Origin: Aldehydirespirator sp965221185
Lineage (GTDB): Bacteria; Actinomycetota; Acidimicrobiia; Acidimicrobiales; Aldehydirespiratoraceae
NCBI GenBank assembly: GCA_965221185.1
Contig: OZ244866.1
Location: 3,410,001-3,474,000, forward strand
DNA: 64,000 nucleotides
Direction of reading: 5' to 3'
Below are positions 16,381-24,247 of the stretch, one piece after another. A model generated the notes under the pieces. The model ran no database searches and was not told the origin of the DNA. It worked only from the letters and a program-made list of their open reading frames with translations. A program made the translations under genes and the position numbers. Position 1 is the stretch's first letter. The number at the start of each line of letters is the position of its first letter.

Positions 16381-17351
16381 AGGCACCAGTCGGTAACTGC
16401 TTCGGCCAGAGCCCGCGCGATGCCGGGCGTCCTAGGTACCACGATCGAACCGGGACCGAGGCGACACCACACGGCCGGCATTCGCGTCTCTCGAAGAATG
16501 GGCAACCGCATCGCTGTGGCTGGGGTTGGTTCGGCGAGCAGCGGAGCGAGCGCTGCTGAGCAGCGTTGTGCCAGAGCTCGACCTCCCACCGACTCGAAGC
16601 CTCGCGTGGCGAAGTACGAGACGCCGAAATTGTCGACCGCCAGGGTTACGCCCAGATACATCTCGCCGTTCCACTGATTCGAGGTTCGGGCCTGGTGGCT
16701 CAGGTCCGGTGTGCTGAACGACAGCACCTCCGCTCCGGCGTGACGCAGGCGGCGGGCGACTGCCTGGGCGATCACGGGCAGTTCGCCGGTGTCGCCGACC
16801 ACTATGCGTCTGCCCTCCACCCTGCTCGGCTGGTGTCGAAGGCGTTCGTGCTCGCGCACCTCGGAGATGGTGACTTCAGTCGCGGCGCGTCTGGTGAGCC
16901 TGTCGAGGGCATCGACCGTGGACCGCCCAACAACGCCGTCGTCGGGAAGGCCGACGTTCTGTTGGAACTGCCGGATCGCGGCCTGCGTCCGCGGCCCCAA
17001 TATCCCGTCGATCCAGTGTGCGTCGAAACCGAGCTGGCCGAGACGACGCTGCATCTCCGCCACATCATCGCCGCGCATCATCGGGGCCCGATAGTAGAGA
17101 AGCCGGTCGCCTAGGCGATGGTCGGCCTCCACGAGGGCATTCCAGGACTGAGGACCGCAGATTCCGTCAACCACCAGGCCGCGGTCGCTCTGGAACTGGC
17201 GCAGGAACGCCTCGGTGGCGGTGCCGAATTCCTGATGGTCTGCGCCGGTGCTGTAGCCGATCAGCGCCAGCCTGCGCTGAAGATCGCGAACGGCCTCGCC
17301 TGTATCGCCGCGTCGCAGCGGCAACCCCCCGGCCCCGGGGGAGGTGAGCAC
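16362..17351 (-). CDS. cwlM: CwlM-like protein: two peptidoglycan-binding repeats plus degenerate amidase domain
   Basis: A 329-residue protein in the cwlM position next to trxA. Residues ~8-65 and ~90-150 are two PG_binding_1 repeats (LPLRRGDTGEAVRDLQRRL, then MMRGDDVAEMQRRLGQLGF with DGILGPRTQAAIRQFQ). The last ~150 residues align with an Amidase_3 domain (RETRMPAVWCRLG near the end). However, the motifs that normally bring zinc ligands, DPGHGG and SIHxN, read VVGDTGEL and LGVTLAVDN here, without His. Mycobacterial CwlM is an essential regulator of MurA, not a hydrolase, so a regulatory role is likely. The GTG start at 17351 lies 7 bp past the trxA stop. Confidence 0.82.
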   Translation of the reverse strand: MLTSPGAGGLPLRRGDTGEAVRDLQRRLALIGYSTGADHQEFGTATEAFLRQFQSDRGLVVDGICGPQSWNALVEADHRLGDRLLYYRAPMMRGDDVAEMQRRLGQLGFDAHWIDGILGPRTQAAIRQFQQNVGLPDDGVVGRSTVDALDRLTRRAATEVTISEVREHERLRHQPSRVEGRRIVVGDTGELPVIAQAVARRLRHAGAEVLSFSTPDLSHQARTSNQWNGEMYLGVTLAVDNFGVSYFATRGFESVGGRALAQRCSAALAPLLAEPTPATAMRLPILRETRMPAVWCRLGPGSIVVPRTPGIARALAEAVTDWCLDPGLQ

Positions 17352-17358
17352 GCCGCGG

Positions 17359-17685
17359 TTAGAGGTACTCGGCAAGCTCGCCCAGCAGAGCCGCCTTCGG
17401 CTTGGCTCCCACCACCCGTTTGGCCGGCTCTCCGTCATTGAAGAGAATCAACGTGGGAATGCTCATGACACCAAACCGCCGGGCGATGTCCGGTGCATCG
17501 TCCACGTTGAGCTTGGCCACCGTCAGTCTGCCCTCCTGCTCGGACGCGATCTCGGCCAGGATGGGCGCGATCATCTTGCAAGGCCCGCACCATTCGGCCC
17601 AAAAATCCACGAGAATCGGTGTAGATGCGCCGTTGATCTCTTCGTCGAATGTTGTCTCGCTGAGAGTAATGGTCGAATCTGCCAT
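17359..17685 (-). CDS. trxA: Thioredoxin
   Basis: A 108-residue thioredoxin, the cytoplasmic dithiol carrier reduced by TrxB. The active site WCGPCK is at ~32-37, followed by the conserved cis-Pro segment MSIPTLILFNDGEPAKR (~74-90). The length is standard and there is no signal peptide. The ATG at 17685 is the start. It lies between the cwlM-like gene and trxB (with repeat copy 4 between it and trxB), in the same order as mycobacterial trxB2-trxC-cwlM. The 71 bp upstream of the start, before repeat copy 4, may contain its own promoter. Confidence 0.97.
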   Translation of the reverse strand: MADSTITLSETTFDEEINGASTPILVDFWAEWCGPCKMIAPILAEIASEQEGRLTVAKLNVDDAPDIARRFGVMSIPTLILFNDGEPAKRVVGAKPKAALLGELAEYL

Positions 17686-17756
17686 ACTTTTATCCTTTAT
17701 GTCGTTCGATGTGAGGTACCATGCGTCTTGAGGCGGCCCTCGCGCCGGTCACCTTA

Positions 17757-17902
17757 GGGGCCACGCGGATAGGTGCCACCGCCTCGCGGTGCAGCGTGGT
17801 GTTTCCCGCTCTTGTTCGCTGCGCTCACGGGCCGCTCGGGCCACGGTCTCGCTCAACGCCCCGCCAGAATCTTCACGAATCGCGGCCTATCCGCTCGGCC
17901 TC
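17757..17902 (-). repeat. Dispersed ~140-bp repeat, copy 4
   Basis: A full-length 146-bp copy. The left arm GGGGCCACGCGGATAGG and right arm CCTATCCGCTCGGCCTC are imperfect inverted repeats flanked by TTA on both sides (17754-17756 and 17903-17905). It lies 15 bp beyond the trxB stop and about 70 bp upstream of the trxA start. The internal core is nearly identical to copies 6, 8 and 9. Confidence 0.92.
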
Positions 17903-17917
17903 TTACTGGGAAGTGCG

Positions 17918-18916
17918 TTATCTGGGGACCCTCAGCGCTGCATGGCCGCTCTCGAGGTACCGCTCGGCCTCGAGAGCGGCCATGCAGCCCGAGCCCGCGG
18001 CGGTTACGGCCTGGCGGTAGTAGTCGTCCTGCACGTCCCCGCAAGCGAAAACACCCTCCACCGCGGTCTTCGTGGAGTCGGGCTGCGTGACGAGATAGCC
18101 GTTCGCCTTCATCTCTAGCTGCCCCGCAAAGAGGTCGGTGTTCGGGCGATGGCCAATGGCGATGAAGCACCCGCTCACGCCCAGGGTTGATGCCTCGCCG
18201 GTATCGACGTTGCGGATGCGCAGGCCCGTTAGCGCCGACTCGCCCAGGTACTCCTCTACGACGGTGTTCCACATGAACTCGATCCGCTCGTTGTCGAAGG
18301 CCCGCTGCTCCATGATCTTCGATGCTCTCAGGGCGTCGCGGCGATGGATCACGGTCACCTTCGAAGCGAACCGGGTGAGGAAGGTTGACTCCTCCATCGC
18401 AGAGTCGCCTCCTCCGACCACTGCGATGTGCTGGTCGCGGAAGAAGAAGCCGTCGCAGGTCGCGCAGGTGGAAAGGCCGTGCCCCACCAGCTCAATTTCC
18501 CGATCAAGCCCCAGCATGAGCGACTGGGCGCCGGTGGACACGATCACGGTCCAGGCTTGTAGCGTCGGCTCGGACGCATCGGGGTCGCCGATCCAGATGC
18601 CGAAGGGCTGGGTCGAGAAATCCACCCGAGAGGCCTTCACCGTGTGGACCTGAGCCCCGAATCGGACGGCCTGGTCTCGAAATCGCTGCATCAACTCGGG
18701 TCCCATAACGCCCTCGGGGAAGCCGGGATAGTTCTCGACGTCGGTGGTGAGCATGAGCTGGCCGCCCGGCTGGTCGCTGGTCGAGCTCGGCTCGCCCTCT
18801 AGAATCACCGGCGAGAGGTTGGCCCGGGCAGCGTAGATCGCAGCGGTGAGTCCGGCCGGGCCGGATCCGATGATCGCCACTTCCGCCGGCCGGTCAGCGT
18901 GGCCGTCGAGGCTCAT
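17918..18916 (-). CDS. trxB: Thioredoxin reductase
   Basis: A 332-residue FAD/NADPH enzyme that reduces thioredoxin. It has the FAD motif IIGSGPAGLTAAIYAARA (~14-31), the redox pair STCATCDGFFF (~145-155), the NADPH motif VVGGGDSAMEES and the C-terminal FAD-contacting GVFACGDVQDDYYRQAVTAAGSG. The ATG at 18916 is the start. The last codons are unusual: a 21-bp perfect inverted repeat (17937-17957 with 17968-17988) spans the final ~25 residues, so the terminal LESGHAALRVPR tail is partly an inverted copy of the preceding codons. Confidence 0.97.
   Translation of the reverse strand: MSLDGHADRPAEVAIIGSGPAGLTAAIYAARANLSPVILEGEPSSTSDQPGGQLMLTTDVENYPGFPEGVMGPELMQRFRDQAVRFGAQVHTVKASRVDFSTQPFGIWIGDPDASEPTLQAWTVIVSTGAQSLMLGLDREIELVGHGLSTCATCDGFFFRDQHIAVVGGGDSAMEESTFLTRFASKVTVIHRRDALRASKIMEQRAFDNERIEFMWNTVVEEYLGESALTGLRIRNVDTGEASTLGVSGCFIAIGHRPNTDLFAGQLEMKANGYLVTQPDSTKTAVEGVFACGDVQDDYYRQAVTAAGSGCMAALEAERYLESGHAALRVPR
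17937..17988. terminator. 21-bp perfect inverted repeat at the 3' end of trxB
   Basis: Positions 17937-17957 are exactly complementary to 17968-17988, with a 10-base loop. A transcript would form a very stable, GC-rich hairpin 17 bases before the trxB stop codon. There is no T tract. It could terminate or stabilise the trxB message, or be the scar of an inverted duplication. Confidence 0.7.
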
Positions 18917-18968
18917 CTCAGTGGGTGTCCCTTCCTTGTCTGTTCACCGGTCGGCGGCGATGCCGGCC

Positions 18969-19400
18969 TCAAGCGACCGCGGCGATCACACCGTAGAACA
19001 CGACGCCAACCACGATGGCCGCGTCCATGATCAACGCCGTGTACACCGGCTTCGCCGATCCGGTCCGAGCCCTCCAGGCTCCCAGTCCGATGATGGACAC
19101 TAGTAATCCGATGAAGCCGTGGGCCGCCCACGTCGCCGAACCGACCCCGCCCCCTATGGGCAGGTAGGCGTCGGCCACGCGAATGGCGGTGATCGTGAGC
19201 AGGACGATGACGGCGATGGCGGCCACCGCCGCGACCAGGCAGTACACCACGGCACGCAGCAGGAACACGGCCCGATCGGTGGTCTGAACGCGGACGGCAT
19301 CCACGATCTCGACGATCTTGTCGGCAACGGTTGCCGGCCAGTCGTCGGATCCCAGGCTCAGCGCCGGCCGGTCGCGGCTGGAGGGCTCGGGATCGGGCAT
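18969..19400 (-). CDS. Small membrane protein of unknown function
   Basis: A 143-residue protein with a hydrophilic, acidic N-terminus (~1-44) and three predicted membrane segments at ~46-72 (RAVFLLRAVVYCLVAAVAAI region), ~88-108 and ~118-142. I do not recognise a family. It lies between the anti-sigma gene and trxB on the same strand. In mycobacteria nothing stands between those two, so it is an insertion relative to that order. It is probably real: good coding bias, co-orientation, and a membrane architecture that random frames rarely produce. A role in redox or envelope stress would be guesswork. Confidence 0.7.
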   Translation of the reverse strand: MPDPEPSSRDRPALSLGSDDWPATVADKIVEIVDAVRVQTTDRAVFLLRAVVYCLVAAVAAIAVIVLLTITAIRVADAYLPIGGGVGSATWAAHGFIGLLVSIIGLGAWRARTGSAKPVYTALIMDAAIVVGVVFYGVIAAVA

Positions 19401-19436
19401 GGGGTGCAGCCTACCGGCGGCCCGGCGGGCGACTTA

Positions 19437-19507
19437 GAGGCCGAGCGGATGGTCCAGAGCACGGGGAGTTCGCAATGTGTTGAGCGAAGCCGTGGCTCTG
19501 GTGGTGC
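19437..19507 (+). repeat. Dispersed repeat, copy 5 (half copy)
   Basis: Starts with TTA then GAGGCCGAGCGGAT, matching the left arm of copies 1 and 2, and continues to the GAGCGAAGCCGTGGC core. It breaks off at the anti-sigma stop codon (19508-19510). The remaining half, including the GCGCAGCGAACAAGAGCG block, is missing. Confidence 0.75.
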
Positions 19508-20524
19508 TCAGGAACCGGCCAATTCGTGGATTTCGATCTGGCAGCCGGGCGGCGCCGCGTAGATGACGAGAGCGCTGCCGTCAGGTCGGCGAACGAATTG
19601 GGCATCGAAGGTGCGGGGTTCCTCGGCTCCGACGGTGGCGACGAAGGATTGGCGCGTTCCGGCGCTCATCTCGAGCGCCCGTTCGTCCACTGCCGCGGAG
19701 CACACCCCGGGGTCAGCCATCGCCTCATCCTCCAGGGCGGCAGACCATTTCGCCCCGATGTTCTCATAGAGCGACTCAAGGTTTTCCAGCATGCCCAAGT
19801 CCACAACCTGCCCGTCAGCACCACCGACGTCGGGCTCGGCCCCGTCTGTGGTCGACTCGGAGCTCCGCTCCTCCTCGGTGCTCGCAGTTACCGAGGTCGG
19901 CTCGGGAGCCGCTTGATCCACACTGTCGGCCGCTTCTATGGCGGCGATGGTCGTGGTGGCTGCAGGCGCCTCCATTGCCTCCGCTTCCGCGGCCGCCTCC
20001 TCCATCGCGTCCTCGGCCATGGGTTCTTCCGCGCCTATCGCCACGTCGGGCATCATCGCCTCGTCCGCGGCCGCCATGTCCGCTTCGGCCATGGGTTCTT
20101 CTGCGGCCATCTCGGCAGCCGGGGCGGCAGAGTCAGCCATTGTGGTCGCCTCCCCTGCCATCTCGGCGTCGTCGCTCCCCCTGCTACCGAGCAGGCCAGC
20201 GCTGACGACGGCCGCGAGCAAGAGGACGGCCGCAGCCACCGCAAGGAACAGGGGCTGGCGGCGCCGGAGAGGCACGACCTTGGCTTCCATACGGGCGTCG
20301 GCCTCAGCATCGGCCAATCCGAGGGCTGCGCTGATCGTCTGATCGCGCTGTTCCGCGGACAGTGCTGGCACCGGCGCGGCCACCGCGTCGCGCACCGCCC
20401 GCAGCTCTTCGACCCGGGCCAACAAGGCGTTGTCCCCCTCGATCTCGGCAATCTCGGTGGGGGTTGCCTCGCCGTCGAGGTAAGCCGAGACGAACTCGTC
20501 GCGCCGCAACGATTCGTCACTCAT
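19508..20524 (-). CDS. Putative transmembrane anti-sigma factor
   Basis: A 338-residue protein with a cytoplasmic N-terminus (~1-88) that resembles an anti-sigma domain (SLRRDEFVSAYLDGEATPTEIAEIE, typical of RsmA/RskA-like proteins) but has no zinc-ligand Cys or His. One membrane helix follows at ~90-112, then an extracytoplasmic region. The first ~120 residues of that region are extremely rich in Ala, Glu, Met and Asp, followed by a small C-terminal domain with Cys residues (GVCSAAV; PPGCQIEI). It overlaps the sigma gene by 8 bp, so it is almost surely the cognate regulator. It is equivalent by position to mycobacterial Rv3912 (RsmA). Confidence 0.8.
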   Translation of the reverse strand: MSDESLRRDEFVSAYLDGEATPTEIAEIEGDNALLARVEELRAVRDAVAAPVPALSAEQRDQTISAALGLADAEADARMEAKVVPLRRRQPLFLAVAAAVLLLAAVVSAGLLGSRGSDDAEMAGEATTMADSAAPAAEMAAEEPMAEADMAAADEAMMPDVAIGAEEPMAEDAMEEAAAEAEAMEAPAATTTIAAIEAADSVDQAAPEPTSVTASTEEERSSESTTDGAEPDVGGADGQVVDLGMLENLESLYENIGAKWSAALEDEAMADPGVCSAAVDERALEMSAGTRQSFVATVGAEEPRTFDAQFVRRPDGSALVIYAAPPGCQIEIHELAGS

Positions 20525-21212
20525 GGCTGCTCGCTTCGTGGCTCTGCGTTCCGCGTCGTCGTCCCGGGTCTCGGCTACTCGTCTCAGGATCCTCGTGTTC
20601 CACGTTGTCGTTCCCGCTCCGGTTGATCGCTTCAGGGTTACGACGTTGCGCGGTGCCGTGGTGGTTCCCGCCGCTGGCGCTCATCAACTGGGCCAGCCGG
20701 GCCCTGCCCCGCGCGATCCGGGATCTCACCGTTCCGGGTGGGATCCGCAAGATCTGTCCGATCTCGGCGTAATCGCAGCCGGCTACGTCCCTCAGCACGA
20801 CCGGCGCACGGAACTCCTCGGGCAGCTGGGCCAAGGCGGCGTCGAGGTCGAGGCGCAGGGCCACCGCGGCCGGGTCATCGGCGGTGGATGCGCCAGGTAG
20901 GCGGTCGTCGGTCTCTTCTGCCGTCGGCACCGGTCGGCGGCTTCGTCGGCGTAGTTCGTCGAGGGCCGCGTTGGTGGCTACCCGGTAGGCCCAGGTCGAG
21001 AACTTGGCCTTGCCGTGGAAGCGGGGGAGTCCCCGAACGATGGCGATGAGCGCTTCCTGGGTGGCGTCTTGGCCGTCAGCGTCGTTGCCCGCGAGGCGCC
21101 GACAAACGGCGTGGATCTGAGCGTGGTGGCGCCGCAGCAACTGCTCGAGGGCACGCCGGTCTCCGGCCTGCGCAGCCTTCGTGAGCCTGGCGTCGTCGAG
21201 GTCGTTGCGAAT
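20517..21212 (-). CDS. ECF RNA polymerase sigma factor, SigM-like
   Basis: An extracytoplasmic-function sigma factor. Region 2 is seen as QDATQEALIAIVRGLPRFHGKAKFSTWAYRVATN, and region 4 as LPEEFRAPVVLRDVAGCDYAEIGQ with GTVRSRIARGRARL. The reading frame carries recognisable sigma sequence upstream of the first TTG (21140), as far as an ATT at 21212 preceded by AGGA. No ATG or GTG exists in that stretch, so I give 21212 and flag it as uncertain. After region 4 there is a ~55-residue polar C-terminal extension. Position (next to anti-sigma, trxB, trxA) matches mycobacterial sigM, which responds to envelope or redox conditions. Confidence 0.85.
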   Translation of the reverse strand: MRNDLDDARLTKAAQAGDRRALEQLLRRHHAQIHAVCRRLAGNDADGQDATQEALIAIVRGLPRFHGKAKFSTWAYRVATNAALDELRRRSRRPVPTAEETDDRLPGASTADDPAAVALRLDLDAALAQLPEEFRAPVVLRDVAGCDYAEIGQILRIPPGTVRSRIARGRARLAQLMSASGGNHHGTAQRRNPEAINRSGNDNVEHEDPETSSRDPGRRRGTQSHEASSHE

Positions 21213-21261
21213 CTTCGAATTCCTGTTGGTTTGCGGTGTGGTTGGCTCGCGGCGACCGGGT

Positions 21262-22119
21262 CTATCCCGCCGTCACGGCGGGGACTTGGTAGGCCATGCC
21301 CAGCACTCCCTGACCGGCGTGGGCGCCCACGACCGGTCCGACCTTGCACACCCGGATGGTGCCGCTATGGACTTCGGCCAACATCTCGCAGAAGTTGCCG
21401 ACGTCAGCCGCCTCGCCGTGCATGACCGCGAGGTGCTCCACCGGTGCCGCGGCTCGCACGGTGTCGCGCAACCAGCCGAGAGCCTTCCGGCGAGTGCGCT
21501 GCTTGGCAGCTTCGGCCACTTCCCCGGTGGAGATGTCGACTATGGGTTTGATTGACAGCATCGAGCCGAGCATGGCCTGCGCGCCGCCGATGCGCCCGCC
21601 CTTGCGGAGGTTCTCCAGCGTGTCGAGCGTGCCGAACACATGGGTGCGTTCGGAGGCATCGGCCACGAAGGCCTCGATGGTGTCGGCGTCGTCGCCGGCG
21701 GACGCCATCCGGGCTGCCTGCAGCACCAGCGTGCCGAGGCCGGCGGTCACCGACTTGCTGTCCAGAACCCTGACATCGGCATCATCGTGTTCGGAGCGGA
21801 CCGCCTCGGCAGCCTGCACCGCAGACTGCATGGTCGCCGAGAGAGCCGATGACAGGTTGATGCACACCACCGCCTCGCAGCCGGCGTCCAGGAAACGGCG
21901 GAAGGCCTGCTCGAAGCGCCCGGGCGGCGGGGCCGCGGTCTGGGGCAGATCGTCGATCGTCGCCATGCGCCGGTAGAACTCCTCGACGCTGATCTGCTCG
22001 CGGTCGACGAACTCGTCGGTTCCGAAGCGGATAAACAGGGGGACGATCTCCACGTCGAGCCCTTCGAGGTGCTCGTCGTTCAGATCGCAGGAGCTGTCGG
22101 TGACAATGCCCACGGTCAT
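21262..22119 (-). CDS. DegV family fatty-acid-binding protein
   Basis: A 285-residue DegV protein. DegV/FakB proteins bind a fatty acid and present it to the kinase FakA for use in phospholipids. The N-terminus MTVGIVTDSSCDL and the segment VEIVPLFIRFGTDEFVDREQIS are typical. TAAPPPGRFEQAF and the CINLSSALSATMQSA region line the lipid pocket, and LGMLSIKPIV-like sequence occurs as MLGSMLSIKPIVDIS. The ATG at 22119 was chosen over an upstream in-frame start because it begins the conserved core. No fakA is in the window. The gene occupies the place where murJ stands in mycobacteria. Confidence 0.9.
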   Translation of the reverse strand: MTVGIVTDSSCDLNDEHLEGLDVEIVPLFIRFGTDEFVDREQISVEEFYRRMATIDDLPQTAAPPPGRFEQAFRRFLDAGCEAVVCINLSSALSATMQSAVQAAEAVRSEHDDADVRVLDSKSVTAGLGTLVLQAARMASAGDDADTIEAFVADASERTHVFGTLDTLENLRKGGRIGGAQAMLGSMLSIKPIVDISTGEVAEAAKQRTRRKALGWLRDTVRAAAPVEHLAVMHGEAADVGNFCEMLAEVHSGTIRVCKVGPVVGAHAGQGVLGMAYQVPAVTAG

Positions 22120-22168
22120 GTTATGTCCTCGTATGGTCGCCTGTCGAAACGGTGGTGCCCGCCTCGCT

Positions 22169-24247
22169 TCAGTCCTCGGCGTTGCCGCGGCCGGAGCCGG
22201 GTACAGCGACCGTACCACTGGCGCTGTCGGCATCGCGAGAACGTCGGCGCAGCGTCTGCAGCCACCACGCTGCCAGCGCGGCTGCAGCCCATACGAGGAT
22301 CAGAAGGCCGAGACCCTTCGCGTCGGTGAATCGCACGCTGAAGGTCCCGGTAGCGAGGGTGATGGCGCCGTCGGGGTCCGGTGTCGTCACGGTCACTCGG
22401 ACTGAGGTGCGGCCCGATGCCGCCGCCTCCACTGGCACGGTCAGGTCGTTGCGGCCCGGTTCCAGCGTGAAGACGGGACGCTCTTCGTGCGTGAGGTCGA
22501 TCCTGTCGGAGGTCAGCTCCAGGACCACGGTCGCCGGCGCGGCCCGGTTGTTCACCAGCGTCACCGGCAAGTCGGCGTTGCGCTCGGTGAAGGTGATCGG
22601 GCCCCGTCCCATGAACTCCACCCCCGCCGCTCCCTGTGTCGCCTGGCGATCGACGGCGTTTAGGAACTCAATGCGCTCGCCGGTCGTCAGGTCTTGGCTA
22701 GCGCCGACTGCGAGCAGGGTTCGCAGCGGCGCGGCGAGGGCGGGATCGTCCCCGAGAAACGATTCATAGGCCGCTAGTTGCTGCTCCACTTGGGCTAGCC
22801 GGTCGACGTAGAGGCCGAAGTCCCCCGGGTCAGAGGGTCGATCTGCGAGTGCGATCGTGGCCGCTCCCACCGGCGGCTCCTGTGCGAGCACGTCGTCCAC
22901 GGTGGCCAGGACCAAGCTTGGATGGGCCTCGATCCCATCGAGCAGCAGCGACAGCGCCGTCGGCTCGAATGGCGCGGTTGGGAGAAAGTGGACAACGTCG
23001 CCGTCGGACATGTAGAAGCTCGGCGTGTCCGCGGCCGCGACCGCGGCCGCGACGACGGCACTCCTGGTTCCCTCAGCAGTCATCCGGAGCAGTTCGGCAA
23101 GCACCCACTGTGCTCCAAGCTCGGGGTCTGCATTCCGCAACATTGCCTCGAGGAGGAAATCGGACTGGGCCATGAGGTGGCTGCCGCCAGATGCATCGGT
23201 CACCCGCGTGACCGGTTGGGGAGGCTCGCCGTCTGCGGCCGGCAAGCCGCTCACTACGAAACCGCTCACACCTGTCGCCGGTTCAGTGATCGCTGTCACG
23301 GCCTCCGGTGTGGGCCGGTCCGCTAAGCGCATTGTGGGGCTGGCTTCGGCGCCGACCCACTGCAGTGCCTCGGAGCTCCGCTGGAGCCCGTCGAGAACGA
23401 TGTCGGCGCGGCCCGCTCCGATCCAGGCTTCGATGGCGAGGCTCGTCCACGGAGCAGCCAGTATCTGCGTGTCCTGGAGCGCGTGGCCGAGAACGGCCAG
23501 GCTGCTGTCGTCGCCGATCAGGGAGAGGGCGTCAAGGGTCTCGGAGCTGATCTCGATGGTTAGAGGCACGCGGTCTCGGTCGATGAGCACTTCAGCGAGT
23601 CCGAGCACTCGCCCGAGTGCGTCCCGGTCAGGGTCTGCACCGCCGTCGGCCGTGTGAGACGGTGGCAGCCGGAGGTCGAGAACCAGGGCGACGCTGAGCT
23701 CCTTGGCGGGTGGCTCCGGCCCGCCGGCCGGAGCCAGGAACGTGGTCAGAACATCCAGGACGGTGCCGTCGGGGGCCACGAGCTCGAGGTACAGGGGCAG
23801 CGGCCTGCCGTCGGCAGCGATGGCCGGATCCGCGCTTGAGGCGCCGTCAGGCACCACGATGGGCACCGACAGGAGAGTGACCTCATCGTCGGCAGCGACC
23901 TGGCTGGCATCGTCGATCATCCAACTGGCCACCAGCGGCGTGGGCGCCGCACCGGTTAGGGAGACAATGAGCTCCCATCTGGTCGTCACGGGCGCGTGCA
24001 GGCGTGCTCGCAGGTCCGCGTCGGCCAGTCCGGCCGGGAGGCGAACGACCACGACAGCCGGTGACGAGGCTGTTGCCGGAATCTGGTCGATGAGATCCAC
24101 GCCAAAGGAGTCCACTATCGCTTGGGGGGTCAGGTCCTCGTCGCCGGATTGAGCTCCTGCCTGCGTGCTGCTCAAGGCTCCGGCTGCCACGGCTAGGCCG
24201 AACGCCGCGACGGCTAGAGCGCGCCGCCGGCTGGAATGCGCCCTCAT
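22169..24247 (-). CDS. DUF6049 family secreted, membrane-anchored protein
   Basis: A 692-residue protein with an N-terminal signal sequence (MRAHSSRRRALAVAAFGLAVAAG), a large extracytoplasmic region, an immunoglobulin-like C-terminal part (~540-650, with LTVPVEAAASGRTSVRVTVT) and a final membrane helix (LLILVWAAAALAAWWL) before a short basic tail. This architecture and the location between pcnA and sigM match mycobacterial Rv3909 (DUF6049), thought to act with the lipid II flippase MurJ in the envelope. No biochemical role is proven. The ATG at 24247 overlaps the GNAT stop (ATGA). Confidence 0.83.
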   Translation of the reverse strand: MRAHSSRRRALAVAAFGLAVAAGALSSTQAGAQSGDEDLTPQAIVDSFGVDLIDQIPATASSPAVVVVRLPAGLADADLRARLHAPVTTRWELIVSLTGAAPTPLVASWMIDDASQVAADDEVTLLSVPIVVPDGASSADPAIAADGRPLPLYLELVAPDGTVLDVLTTFLAPAGGPEPPAKELSVALVLDLRLPPSHTADGGADPDRDALGRVLGLAEVLIDRDRVPLTIEISSETLDALSLIGDDSSLAVLGHALQDTQILAAPWTSLAIEAWIGAGRADIVLDGLQRSSEALQWVGAEASPTMRLADRPTPEAVTAITEPATGVSGFVVSGLPAADGEPPQPVTRVTDASGGSHLMAQSDFLLEAMLRNADPELGAQWVLAELLRMTAEGTRSAVVAAAVAAADTPSFYMSDGDVVHFLPTAPFEPTALSLLLDGIEAHPSLVLATVDDVLAQEPPVGAATIALADRPSDPGDFGLYVDRLAQVEQQLAAYESFLGDDPALAAPLRTLLAVGASQDLTTGERIEFLNAVDRQATQGAAGVEFMGRGPITFTERNADLPVTLVNNRAAPATVVLELTSDRIDLTHEERPVFTLEPGRNDLTVPVEAAASGRTSVRVTVTTPDPDGAITLATGTFSVRFTDAKGLGLLILVWAAAALAAWWLQTLRRRSRDADSASGTVAVPGSGRGNAED

